From UBA11996 sp964394975 (GTDB lineage: Bacteria > Chloroflexota > Dehalococcoidia > Lucifugimonadales > UBA826), in assembly GCA_964394975.1 (NCBI GenBank), contig CAYMZR010000043.1, forward strand, positions 1 through 15,935: DNA of 15,935 nt, in the 5' to 3' direction. A program made the position numbers and the translations under genes. Below the pieces are notes generated by a model that saw nothing but the letters and a program-made list of their open reading frames with translations, made no database searches and was not told the DNA's origin. Shown one piece after another: positions 6,420 through 13,720 of the stretch (its first letter is position 1; each line of letters opens with the position of its first letter).

Positions 6420-8441
6420 TTAAAACTGAGTTTGAATCGGTAGGGGTCCTACTGCTGTAGATGGCTGTATCGAATCTATATTGACTGTCCCTGTATCCAC
6501 CATGCTTAAGTTCCTAGAAGCAGCACCAGCTGCACGAGATTTTCCTCTACCCCGCACTTCTTTAACGTTTACAGAATCGGTGTCTGCTATCAAAGAATTT
6601 ATTCTTTCAACAAGAGCTTGTATTTTCTCCAACGTGTCTTCTGATAATTTGCCTTTGAAATTATCAAAGTTTTCCAAAAGGTAGGAAGCTGGAACGTATC
6701 GATCAAATACACCGCTTGCCAATCCAGTTCTACTGAAATAAGTCTTCAATCTTTCTACAATTCTCGGATTACTATCAGTGATAGTTCTCATAGTAAGTGG
6801 TTCATCCAGGTGTGTTGCGTATGACAGGTTAACTAATTCTAAGTAAACCTTCGGATCAAATAAATCTTCTATATCCGCATCTCTTACTCGAGTAACTTGA
6901 ACCCACTTTACAGGGTTCTCACCTTCCATTTCATTCTTCTTATTTATAGCATCTATCTTTTCTCTGTTTGTCGGGGTCAAATCCATCATAACCGCTACGC
7001 TGACGTAATTTTCCCCTAGCAGTGTGACGAAGGTGGATAGATTGTCTGTACTACCAACAGGAATAATTACCCATCTTGGATCTATCCTGGCCCCGGATAT
7101 TTCTGTCACCATGTCCCCAAGGACTTGAAGGTATATAAGATCTGATGGCGAGTTAACCATCAAACAATGCGGAGCAAGAAAAAGTGTCTGGGCCATCTGA
7201 TAACCCAGAGCCATTTGCAGTGGAAACACCGTCTCCCTGTCATTGTGCACAGCATCGTCGGTTATTACAGTGCCAACGCCATCCATATCTTGTACCAATC
7301 TAATTCTATGCAGTTTATCTAGATCAATCATAAATGGTGAATGAGTGGTGTACAGTACCTGGCACCTTGGTGAAAGCCTCTCATCCATAAACCTTAAAAA
7401 ATCTTTTTGGGCCATAGCATGAAGAGCAGTGCCAGGTTCATCAAGAAGGATTATTAGATCCCCACTTTCTGTTTCTTCCAGGTGAGAAAAATACGACAAA
7501 AATGAGAAAAACCAGACAAAACCCTTTGATCTCTCATCAAACGACACAGTGACTCTATGCCTGGCATTTTCAATTCGTACGTGTAAAATTTTCCCCTCAT
7601 TAAGGGGAGCAGGATCCCTTGGATCTGCTTGAGATACATCAAATTCGACTTTTAACTGACGATTTTGTTGCCAATATTCAAAAATTTCATCTGTAATTGT
7701 TATCGAAGCAGATTCAAGTTCTACTTTAATGTCTTCATATCCAAGGTCTTTTTCCAAATCTTCCAAGGAAACCCCAGATAGAGTTAATAAAGATAAAAAG
7801 GTCCTATCAGCGTCATCTAAAGGACCTCCGTTTTCAGACCTTTCTCTAAGTTCATTTATAGATATCTTTCCGCGCATAAGACTGTAATTGTCAAAATAGA
7901 CAAATTTAGGCAGCCATCTCTCTAAGAATTGCTGGGCAATTTTTTCAGAAACACCACTATAGGGTTCAATATTTTGGGTTTGAACAGGATTTTGAAAAGA
8001 GGTTGGAGTAGAAGTTGATGGTTCCGTAAAAGTATTCGCAGTGGAAGAAGATGAAACCGACTCAGATATATCAATTTTCCAAGCACGTTCATTTTTATAA
8101 TTCTTAGTGACAATAACTTTGTTTGAAGCTAAAACTCCATTGCCAAAGTTAGACTCAATTTCAGATAATTCTTCAGGATTTAATTCAAATTCAGCCTGTG
8201 CCACCTCGCACGGATTTTGTTCATGAATTTTCTTGTATTTTATATACCCTTTGCGAGGATAATCTCTGATCGTAAATGCATCTTCTTCACCGGAAATTGA
8301 ATTAATCTTCCTTATAGCGTGTAGAAATGCAGTTTTACCGGATTCGTTTTTACCAACTAAGGCAGTAACATCATCAATTTTTACCCATGATGAATCATCA
8401 ATACTTCTATAATTTACTACCCTAGCTTGAGTGAGTTTCAT
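6420..8441 (-). CDS. OLD-family ATP-dependent nuclease-like protein with degenerate Toprim
   Basis: A 673-residue ABC/SMC-type ATPase of the overcoming-lysogenization-defect (OLD) family. Seen: Walker A GKNESGKT (30-37), a Ser/Thr-rich insert (about 128-152), SKGFVWFFSFL (306-316) in the signature position, Walker B LIILLDEPGTALH (329-341) and switch His 367 in TTHSPF. A C-terminal part from about 425 lies where OLD proteins carry Toprim. The usual catalytic V-E-G-x-S-D reads MVNSPSD (428-434), and the D-x-D site is reduced to MMD (485-487), though EDLF (525-528) is kept. Family members cut DNA, and some act in phage defence; with these changes nuclease activity is doubtful. A basic Gly/Arg tail ends the protein. 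GAGGT lies nine bases before the ATG. No GajB-like helicase is nearby. It precedes folC and is tightly spaced with it. Confidence 0.85.
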   Translation of the reverse strand: MKLTQARVVNYRSIDDSSWVKIDDVTALVGKNESGKTAFLHAIRKINSISGEEDAFTIRDYPRKGYIKYKKIHEQNPCEVAQAEFELNPEELSEIESNFGNGVLASNKVIVTKNYKNERAWKIDISESVSSSSTANTFTEPSTSTPTSFQNPVQTQNIEPYSGVSEKIAQQFLERWLPKFVYFDNYSLMRGKISINELRERSENGGPLDDADRTFLSLLTLSGVSLEDLEKDLGYEDIKVELESASITITDEIFEYWQQNRQLKVEFDVSQADPRDPAPLNEGKILHVRIENARHRVTVSFDERSKGFVWFFSFLSYFSHLEETESGDLIILLDEPGTALHAMAQKDFLRFMDERLSPRCQVLYTTHSPFMIDLDKLHRIRLVQDMDGVGTVITDDAVHNDRETVFPLQMALGYQMAQTLFLAPHCLMVNSPSDLIYLQVLGDMVTEISGARIDPRWVIIPVGSTDNLSTFVTLLGENYVSVAVMMDLTPTNREKIDAINKKNEMEGENPVKWVQVTRVRDADIEDLFDPKVYLELVNLSYATHLDEPLTMRTITDSNPRIVERLKTYFSRTGLASGVFDRYVPASYLLENFDNFKGKLSEDTLEKIQALVERINSLIADTDSVNVKEVRGRGKSRAAGAASRNLSMVDTGTVNIDSIQPSTAVGPLPIQTQF

Positions 8442-8518
8442 AGCTTTTCCACCTCGGCAATTTACACCTTAAAATACTCTACGAATCCGCGATATATTCC
8501 CCACGGACGAAATAATTA

Positions 8519-8536
8519 TTAGTTGATTCAAACTAA
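8519..8536 (-). terminator. Weak hairpin after the SDR gene
   Basis: On the minus strand TTAGTT pairs with AACTAA across a 6-base loop and is followed by an AT-rich tail (TAATTATTT). It lies 55 bases past the SDR stop and 78 bases before the OLD start. The stem is short and AT-rich, so it is at best a weak terminator. The rest of this 149-base spacer shows nothing else I can name. Confidence 0.25.
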
Positions 8537-8590
8537 CCATAGAGAGCGTTCAAAGGCAAGCCATTTACATACAATGTTTAGTTGGGTTGA

Positions 8591-9445
8591 TTATACTTGG
8601 CTGTAGCCACTACCCACCCTATCATTATCAACACCAGTACCTCTAGCTTCGTCAATCCATCCAAATTCTTTTAGAATTTGCTGGCTATATGTAACACGAC
8701 CAGTTACTTTTCCTATCGGTTCCGTTGCTAGCAGTAAAGCCGCTTTGGCCATCAACTCTGGATGTTCACCTCTTGGGTCATCCATTCCAGATACAAGATT
8801 ATGGAAAACGGTACCTGGTGTAGGTACCACTTGGGACGGTGATACACATGTAACAGAAACTCCATCACCATAGACTTCCTGTGCCAAACCTTGAGTAAAC
8901 CTCTCTAGGGCCGCTTTCTCCGCACCATAGCAAGTGCCTCCAGAATTCGACGGAACGTCTGCATAGGGACCACGACCGGGTCCAATGGCAGCTCCAGATG
9001 AAATATTTACAATACTTCCTGACCCATTCGGGATCATATCCTCTAGGGCCAGCTGACTCAGAATAAATGGAGCGTGAAAGTTAACTGCCCAAGACCTCAT
9101 CCACCGATTAATTGGATAGTCTCTAACTGGAATAAAATACGTTAGGGCAGCATTATTAACGAGCACATCAACGTTTCCATAGAGATCGTGTGTTTCAGTG
9201 AAAAGACGCTCACAGTCTTCAGGTAACGATATGTTGACTGTAACGGGTTTAGCATCTCCACCTGCTTCATTGATATCACTTACCGTTTTTTCAAGTGATC
9301 CTTCTAATGGATGATCTCCCTCTTTTAAGGTTCTTGCCGCACAAACCACTTTACCGCCTTCCTTGGCAAAAATCCTAGCAATCTCTGCTCCTATACCGCG
9401 GCTCGCGCCTGTAACAACAACAACCTTTCCATCCAAAATACCCAT
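8591..9445 (-). CDS. SDR family NAD(P)-dependent oxidoreductase
   Basis: A 284-residue classical short-chain dehydrogenase/reductase. Seen: cofactor loop TGASRGIG (12-19), NNAA (97-100), catalytic Ser near 149-150 in VNISSGAA, and Tyr 173 with Lys 177 in YGAEK. The second strand ends in CAARTL with an Arg rather than an acidic residue, which points to NADP(H). The C-terminus is about 30 residues longer than a minimal SDR. The substrate is unknown; many alcohols, ketones and sugars are possible. The start is well supported: AAGGAG lies seven bases before the ATG. A promoter with TTGACT and TATATC at 9558-9586 probably drives it, leaving a leader of about 100 bases with a 12-base tandem repeat. 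Confidence 0.93.
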   Translation of the reverse strand: MGILDGKVVVVTGASRGIGAEIARIFAKEGGKVVCAARTLKEGDHPLEGSLEKTVSDINEAGGDAKPVTVNISLPEDCERLFTETHDLYGNVDVLVNNAALTYFIPVRDYPINRWMRSWAVNFHAPFILSQLALEDMIPNGSGSIVNISSGAAIGPGRGPYADVPSNSGGTCYGAEKAALERFTQGLAQEVYGDGVSVTCVSPSQVVPTPGTVFHNLVSGMDDPRGEHPELMAKAALLLATEPIGKVTGRVTYSQQILKEFGWIDEARGTGVDNDRVGSGYSQV

Positions 9446-9462
9446 AGCATTTCTCCTTACTG

Positions 9463-9488
9463 AACCTGTGTCTAAACCTGTGTCTAAA
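9463..9488. repeat. Tandem 12-base direct repeat in the SDR leader
   Basis: The unit AACCTGTGTCTA occurs twice in succession (9463-9474 and 9475-9486), followed by AA. It lies between the predicted promoter and the ribosome binding site of the minus-strand SDR gene. It may be a chance duplication or a protein-binding direct repeat; nothing else supports a function. Confidence 0.6.
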
Positions 9489-9557
9489 AATTTTACTCTG
9501 AAACCACATAAAATATCCTGCCTACGGATTCTATTTTAGAAGGGGCTGTGTAGACAA

Positions 9558-9604
9558 GATATAAGTTTGATTAATTGACCAGTCAATTGATTAAAATCTA
9601 TACT
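9558..9604. promoter_or_regulatory. Divergent promoters sharing one palindromic operator (SDR / manC)
   Basis: The palindrome AATTGAC-CA-GTCAATT (9573-9588) supplies a -35 box to each strand. On the plus strand TTGACC (9575-9580) is followed after 18 bases by TATACT (9599-9604), facing manC. On the minus strand TTGACT (9586-9581) is followed after 17 bases by TATATC (9563-9558), facing the SDR gene. A dimeric repressor on the palindrome would cover both -35 boxes. The TTGAC-n2-GTCAA form resembles operators of some TetR-family regulators; no such regulator gene lies in the window. The boxes and palindrome are seen; regulation is inferred. Confidence 0.6.
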
Positions 9605-9657
9605 TCTCGGCGAATTACCTTTACTTTTTATTGTGTCCCTGAGAGGTACTACTGGCT

Positions 9658-11094
9658 GTGGATTTGCGACCGGTTATATTAGCGGGTGGTTCAGGCAAAA
9701 GGTTATGGCCATTGTCCAGAAACCAATACCCTAAACCGTTCCTCGCAACCAACAATCAAATGTCGTTAATTCAAAATACCGTTCAGCGAACAATAAACTT
9801 AGGCTTAGCATCTCCCGTTATAGTTTGTAATGAACAAAATCGGTTTTTGCTAACAAATCAGCTGGATACTATGTCGGTTCGTCCCGAAAAAGTTCTTTTA
9901 GAACCCATCTCCAAAAATACAGCTCCAGCGCTCACACTCGCGGCAATTTTTCTCCTAAATAATTTTGACGATGCAGTATTGTTCTCGATGCCATCCGATC
10001 ATTTCATAGAAGAGGATAAGAATTTCTTTCAAGCAGTAGAACTTGCTCACAGGTTGGCCGAAGAAGGTGGGATTGTAACCTTTGGGATAGATATAAAAAA
10101 GCCGGACGTGAACTTCGGTTACATAAAAAAAGGGAATCTACAGGAAAATAGCTATTTTGAACTCAATGAGTTTTACGAGAAACCAGATAATAAAACCGCG
10201 CAGGGTATGTATGAATCTCAAGATTTCTTATGGAATAGTGGGATGTTTTTCATGAAAGCCAGTTTATGGCTATATAAATTAAGAATTCATGCTCCTGACA
10301 TTTTAACGTCTTGTGAAATGTCCATACGAAATGGTATCAACGACGGCATATTTTTTCGTCCGGACCAAAAGTCATTTGAACTGTGCCAAAGTAAATCTAT
10401 AGACCACGCAGTCATGCAGAATCTGCGATCCTCAAAAACTTCCGATAATAATTGGGTAGTTCCTTTAGATTCAAAGTGGTCTGATTTGGGATCTTGGAGC
10501 TCTTTCATGAATTCTCAAATTCCGGATAGTTCAAACAACCTTGTAAAGGGGGACGTAATTGTCGACGCAGTGCAAGATTCAATAGTGGTTAGCGACCACC
10601 GCACTATAGCAGCCTCCAATTTAGACAATGTCATTATTGTCGAAACTTCCGACGCCATCTTGGTAGCAAATAAAAACGAAGAACACAAGATTAAGGAGGT
10701 GATAGAAAAAATACCAACTGAAAGTACGGTCAATTTTGAAACCCATAAAAAGGTATTCCGACCATGGGGATACTATGAAATTTTAGATAGGGGCAAAGAA
10801 TATCAAGTGAAAAAATTGAGCGTTTTGCCCGGTGAAGCTCTTTCGTTGCAGACCCACAAACACAGGACTGAACATTGGGTAGTTGTCAACGGAGTTGCGA
10901 CTGTTACAAAAGATGATGCAAAAATGATCCTAAGAAAGAATGAGTCAACCTACATACCTGCAGGCGCACAGCATAGATTGGAGAATGGGGAGAAAGATAA
11001 TCTAGAAATAATAGAGGTACAATCTGGATCTTACTTAGGAGAGGACGATATAGTTAGACTTGAAGACAGATATCAAAGAGATACAACACCATGA
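9658..11094 (+). CDS. manC: Mannose-1-phosphate guanylyltransferase / mannose-6-phosphate isomerase
   Basis: Bifunctional type II enzyme: the N-terminal domain makes GDP-mannose from mannose-1-phosphate and GTP, and the C-terminal cupin interconverts mannose-6-phosphate and fructose-6-phosphate. The product feeds surface polysaccharide or GDP-sugar synthesis. Seen: ILAGGSGKRLWPLSR and YPKPFL near the N-terminus, the PSDHFI and WNSGMFF motifs of the transferase, then a cupin (about 360-470) beginning FRPWGYYEIL with metal-site pattern QTHKHRTEHW and PAGAQHRLEN. The length, 478, is normal. The start is GTG at 9658 with GAGAGGT about 10 bases upstream; no in-frame ATG gives a full transferase motif. 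No other polysaccharide gene adjoins it, which is unusual for manC. Confidence 0.96.
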   Translation: MDLRPVILAGGSGKRLWPLSRNQYPKPFLATNNQMSLIQNTVQRTINLGLASPVIVCNEQNRFLLTNQLDTMSVRPEKVLLEPISKNTAPALTLAAIFLLNNFDDAVLFSMPSDHFIEEDKNFFQAVELAHRLAEEGGIVTFGIDIKKPDVNFGYIKKGNLQENSYFELNEFYEKPDNKTAQGMYESQDFLWNSGMFFMKASLWLYKLRIHAPDILTSCEMSIRNGINDGIFFRPDQKSFELCQSKSIDHAVMQNLRSSKTSDNNWVVPLDSKWSDLGSWSSFMNSQIPDSSNNLVKGDVIVDAVQDSIVVSDHRTIAASNLDNVIIVETSDAILVANKNEEHKIKEVIEKIPTESTVNFETHKKVFRPWGYYEILDRGKEYQVKKLSVLPGEALSLQTHKHRTEHWVVVNGVATVTKDDAKMILRKNESTYIPAGAQHRLENGEKDNLEIIEVQSGSYLGEDDIVRLEDRYQRDTTP

Positions 11095-11125
11095 AACAAA
11101 TCCTAGAATATCAGAATAGTTTGAC

Positions 11126-11296
11126 ATGAAAGAAATCCCTCTCATATTCCCTTTCGCCTTGCTAATAATAATAGGGGCATTAGTGTTTTCAACAGCATAT
11201 GGATTAGCGGACAGTACCATTAGAGAAAAAGGTCATTTAGAAAGCCAATATGAGTGGGATGAGAAAGCGGCTCTTTGGGTTTGCCCATTTCATTAA
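11126..11296 (+). CDS. Possible small single-pass membrane protein (56 residues)
   Basis: Between manC and the next SDR an ATG opens a 56-residue frame with a clear hydrophobic segment of about 20 residues (IFPFALLIIIGALVFSTAYG) after a short charged start. A polar, charged C-terminal part follows, ending in ALWVCPFH. The segment could be a membrane anchor or an uncleaved signal. I do not recognise a family. It starts 32 bases after manC and ends 27 bases before the SDR start on the same strand, so it fits an operon. Against it: no Shine-Dalgarno is visible before the ATG. Confidence 0.5.
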   Translation: MKEIPLIFPFALLIIIGALVFSTAYGLADSTIREKGHLESQYEWDEKAALWVCPFH

Positions 11297-11323
11297 ATAT
11301 CAGTTTCAAATTAGGAGACCATT

Positions 11324-12073
11324 ATGAGTAGCTTAGAAGGCAAAGTCGCGATTGTTACCGGTTCAGCAACAGGCATCGGATACGGAATATCAAAACGCCT
11401 TGCAAACGATGGAGCAAACCTTGTTATGGTGGATATGGACGCTAATATGCTCGAGCAGTCCGCAAGTGAATTCGCTGCTAGAACCAGAGAAGTAGAAATT
11501 TCAATAGGAGATGTCTCGGAACCTCAAACAGCCCAGGAAGCAGTCAATAAAGCCATCGATAAATGGGGGAAAATAGACATTTTAGTAAATAATGCGGGAA
11601 TAGGTGGTATTAACGGAAATATTTGGGAATTGGATGTATATGAAATGGATAGAGTGTACCGTACCAATCTTCGCGGAGTTTTTTCTTTTTGTCACGAAGT
11701 GATCCCGCATATGTTGGAAAAGGATTACGGGAGAATTGTTAATATTGCCTCGATTGCTGGCAAGGAAGGCAATCCCCGAATGGTTCCGTATTCGTCTACC
11801 AAGGCAGCAGTTATAGGTCTTACCAAATCTATAGGCAAAGAGCTAGCAGGAACCGGGGTATTGGCAAATTGCATTACTCCGGCAGTGGTGCAGACACGAA
11901 TATTAGAAGAATTTACCCCGGAGCAGGTGCAATATATGGTAGATCGAATTCCTGTTGGGCGAACTGGTGAAATCGCAGAAATAGCTGCTCTTGTTACCTG
12001 GCTGGCCTCAGACGAATGCTCTTTTAGTACCGGAGCAGTTTTTGACATAAGTGGAGGACGCGCGACCTACTAA
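11324..12073 (+). CDS. SDR family oxidoreductase (FabG-like)
   Basis: A 249-residue short-chain dehydrogenase/reductase of normal length. Seen: cofactor loop TGSATGIG (12-19), an acidic residue closing the second strand in LVMVD (Asp 37) that favours NAD(H), NNAG (89-92), catalytic Ser 143 in IASIAG, Tyr 156 and Lys 160 in YSSTK, and the C-terminal GAVFDISGGRATY pattern shared with FabG and sugar dehydrogenases. The substrate is unknown; a ketoacyl-ACP reductase role is less likely because NAD rather than NADP is indicated. AGGAG lies seven bases before the ATG. The small membrane ORF and manC are directly upstream on the same strand, and the converging MOSC gene ends 43 bases downstream. Confidence 0.94.
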   Translation: MSSLEGKVAIVTGSATGIGYGISKRLANDGANLVMVDMDANMLEQSASEFAARTREVEISIGDVSEPQTAQEAVNKAIDKWGKIDILVNNAGIGGINGNIWELDVYEMDRVYRTNLRGVFSFCHEVIPHMLEKDYGRIVNIASIAGKEGNPRMVPYSSTKAAVIGLTKSIGKELAGTGVLANCITPAVVQTRILEEFTPEQVQYMVDRIPVGRTGEIAEIAALVTWLASDECSFSTGAVFDISGGRATY

Positions 12074-12116
12074 CGAGGTTCGAATAGCCCAACTCGTCTT
12101 CAAGGATTACGCTCTT

Positions 12117-12560
12117 TTACGTCGTGAGAGCATTAACTCCTACTTCAGTTCCAACTGAAACTACCCCGCCTTTTTCAACAAATGCAAGAAGGCCTCGCTT
12201 TCCGTCAATCTCATTCCTTAAACCAGGTCGCAGTTCGTCCATACGAGCACAAGGTTCACAATCTCCCGTGATTTCCAGAATCACATCACCTCCCAATGAA
12301 ACCTTATCCCCAGCCGATATAGAAGAGAAATCTAATCCTTCTACGGTGACATTTTCTCGTACCTGGCCTGGCAAAAGGTCAAAATGACTCAACGTTTCCG
12401 AATCCATAATCAAAACTTGCCTATTCGATCTTCGTCCGTCAGAGCGCAGATGCCTGTCTCCTTCCATACCTTGCCCTGTAATGAAAGTAGCCTCATTGAC
12501 CTCTTTCATTGGATCCCGACTTCCCACACATAATCGCATTGAAATTATTGAACCCAACAT
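12117..12560 (-). CDS. MOSC domain protein
   Basis: A 147-residue stand-alone MOSC domain (the fold at the C-terminus of molybdenum cofactor sulphurases). Seen: GQGMEGDRH (29-37), the RQVLIMDSET strand-helix, the RENVTVEGLDFSS motif, a GDKVSLGGDVILEITG barrel, and the conserved cysteine motif CEPCARMDEL (Cys 101 and 104). Family members are thought to bind sulphur or molybdenum cofactor; some reduce N-hydroxylated compounds. The substrate here is unknown. GGAGG lies nine bases before the ATG at 12560, so the start is sound. No molybdoenzyme gene is in the window. It is transcribed away from the NHL gene, with 122 bases between the starts. Confidence 0.9.
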   Translation of the reverse strand: MLGSIISMRLCVGSRDPMKEVNEATFITGQGMEGDRHLRSDGRRSNRQVLIMDSETLSHFDLLPGQVRENVTVEGLDFSSISAGDKVSLGGDVILEITGDCEPCARMDELRPGLRNEIDGKRGLLAFVEKGGVVSVGTEVGVNALTT

Positions 12561-12623
12561 ATTAAACAGCCTCCAGACATAAATTCACACCTAGAGCCTC
12601 ATTCTACACCTTTTTAATAGTTG

Positions 12624-12645
12624 TTGGCGTTGTATAATCGCCCAA
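12624..12645 (+). promoter_or_regulatory. Consensus -10 box inside an inverted repeat, before the NHL gene
   Basis: TATAAT at 12633-12638 is a perfect -10 box 45 bases before the NHL start. It is framed by TTGGCG (12624-12629) and CGCC-c-AA (12639-12645), an imperfect dyad that could be an operator. The -35 position holds only a T-rich stretch (about 12610-12616), so the promoter is either weak or activator-dependent. Confidence 0.45.
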
Positions 12646-12682
12646 ATTCACAGATAAAGATAACTCAGAAAAGGATAGTGCT

Positions 12683-13636
12683 ATGGATTCAAAAGTAACA
12701 CTTGGCGATGGAGACTTTAAATATAAGATTCTGGAGAATTGGGAACAAATGCCAGAGGGATACACATGGGCAGAGACCGCCGGTGTAGCAACAGATGCTA
12801 ACGACAATGTTTACGTTTTTAATCGCGGGGAACATCCTATGATGGTTTTTGATAAAGACGGTAATTTTTTAAGATCATGGGGAGAAGGCGTATTCACTAG
12901 AGCTCATGGAGTGAGCCGTGGCCCTGACAACACTCTGTATTGTACCGATGATGGGGACCACACAGTTAGACAATGTACTCTGGACGGCAAAATACTAATG
13001 ACTATCGGAAATCCAGGAAATGCTTCAGATTTATTTAGCGGGAAGCCTTTTAATAGATGCACTCATACTGCGACAGACCCAGACAACGGAGACATTTTTG
13101 TAACGGATGGCTACGGAAACTCTCGAATACATAAATATTCTCCGGATGGAAATCTTCTTGATTCATGGGGGGCACCAGGAACCGGAGAAGGGGAATTCAA
13201 CATCATTCATAACATAGCCACAGATCAGAATGGCTATATTTACGTTTGCGATAGGGAAAATCACCGCGTTCAAGTTTTCGACAAATCCGGGAATTTCGAG
13301 GCGGCCTGGTCAAACGTCCATCGCCCGTGTGCCATTTACATCGATGCACAACAAAGAGTATATGTTGCAGAACTTGGGTACGGAAACAATGTCAGCAAGA
13401 ATGTCCCAAATATTGGCCCTAGAGTCAGTGTATTAGATCAATCTGGTAAGGTGGTAGAAAGAATAGGACATATGGGATATGGCTTTGATACCGGTCAATT
13501 TGCCGCTCCTCATGGATTATGTCTTGATTCCAATATGAGCATATATGTTGCTGAAGTAGCAAGGACAAATATGAGCCATTACACGACCCCTCCTGATGTT
13601 CTGAGAAGTTTCCAAAAACTAGTCAAAGTCTATTAA
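12683..13636 (+). CDS. NHL-repeat beta-propeller, peptidyl-hydroxyglycine amidating lyase-like
   Basis: A 317-residue protein made of NHL-type repeats (for example GYIYVCDRENHRVQVFDKSG), expected to form a six-bladed propeller. It aligns by eye with the lyase half (PAL) of peptidylglycine alpha-amidating monooxygenase. FNRGEH (46-51), AHGVS with His 75, VTDGYGNSR with Tyr 144, FNIIHN with His 176, DREN with Arg 191 and APHGL with His 277 fall where PAL has its zinc ligands and catalytic Arg/Tyr. The residue before Pro-His is Ala, not Met. There is no signal peptide, so it is probably cytoplasmic, and no copper monooxygenase partner is present. A true amidating role is therefore unlikely; lyase action on another hydroxylated substrate is possible. 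AAGGAT lies six bases before the ATG. Confidence 0.88.
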   Translation: MDSKVTLGDGDFKYKILENWEQMPEGYTWAETAGVATDANDNVYVFNRGEHPMMVFDKDGNFLRSWGEGVFTRAHGVSRGPDNTLYCTDDGDHTVRQCTLDGKILMTIGNPGNASDLFSGKPFNRCTHTATDPDNGDIFVTDGYGNSRIHKYSPDGNLLDSWGAPGTGEGEFNIIHNIATDQNGYIYVCDRENHRVQVFDKSGNFEAAWSNVHRPCAIYIDAQQRVYVAELGYGNNVSKNVPNIGPRVSVLDQSGKVVERIGHMGYGFDTGQFAAPHGLCLDSNMSIYVAEVARTNMSHYTTPPDVLRSFQKLVKVY

Positions 13637-13659
13637 CAGTTACTAGTAACTGTTAATAG
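13630..13659. repeat. 30-bp perfect palindrome overlapping the NHL stop codon
   Basis: CTATTAACAGTTACT (13630-13644) is followed with no spacer by its exact reverse complement (13645-13659). The stop codon TAA of the NHL gene (13634-13636) lies in the left arm. The centre is ACTAGT. There is no T run after it, so it is not a standard terminator. It could bind a dimeric regulator of the DUF3500 gene, form an mRNA hairpin, or be a recombination or cruciform site. Confidence 0.9.
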
Positions 13660-13720
13660 TAGATGCTAACCTACGCCAAACAGATCTATAAAAAGAATAA
13701 TTTGCCGAAGGAGGATGGAA

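Noticed and set aside
6420..8441. Gabija or other known two-gene defence system
   Set aside because: No UvrD-like helicase (GajB), reverse transcriptase or other defence partner is next to the OLD-family gene; its neighbours are an SDR and folC.
11725..12048. 107-residue minus-strand frame
   Set aside because: It is antisense to the complete SDR gene and has no domain pattern or ribosome binding site.
12072..12097. Possible terminator ACGAG...CTCGT between the SDR and MOSC genes
   Set aside because: Only five pairs with a loop of about 15 bases and no T run; not better than chance.
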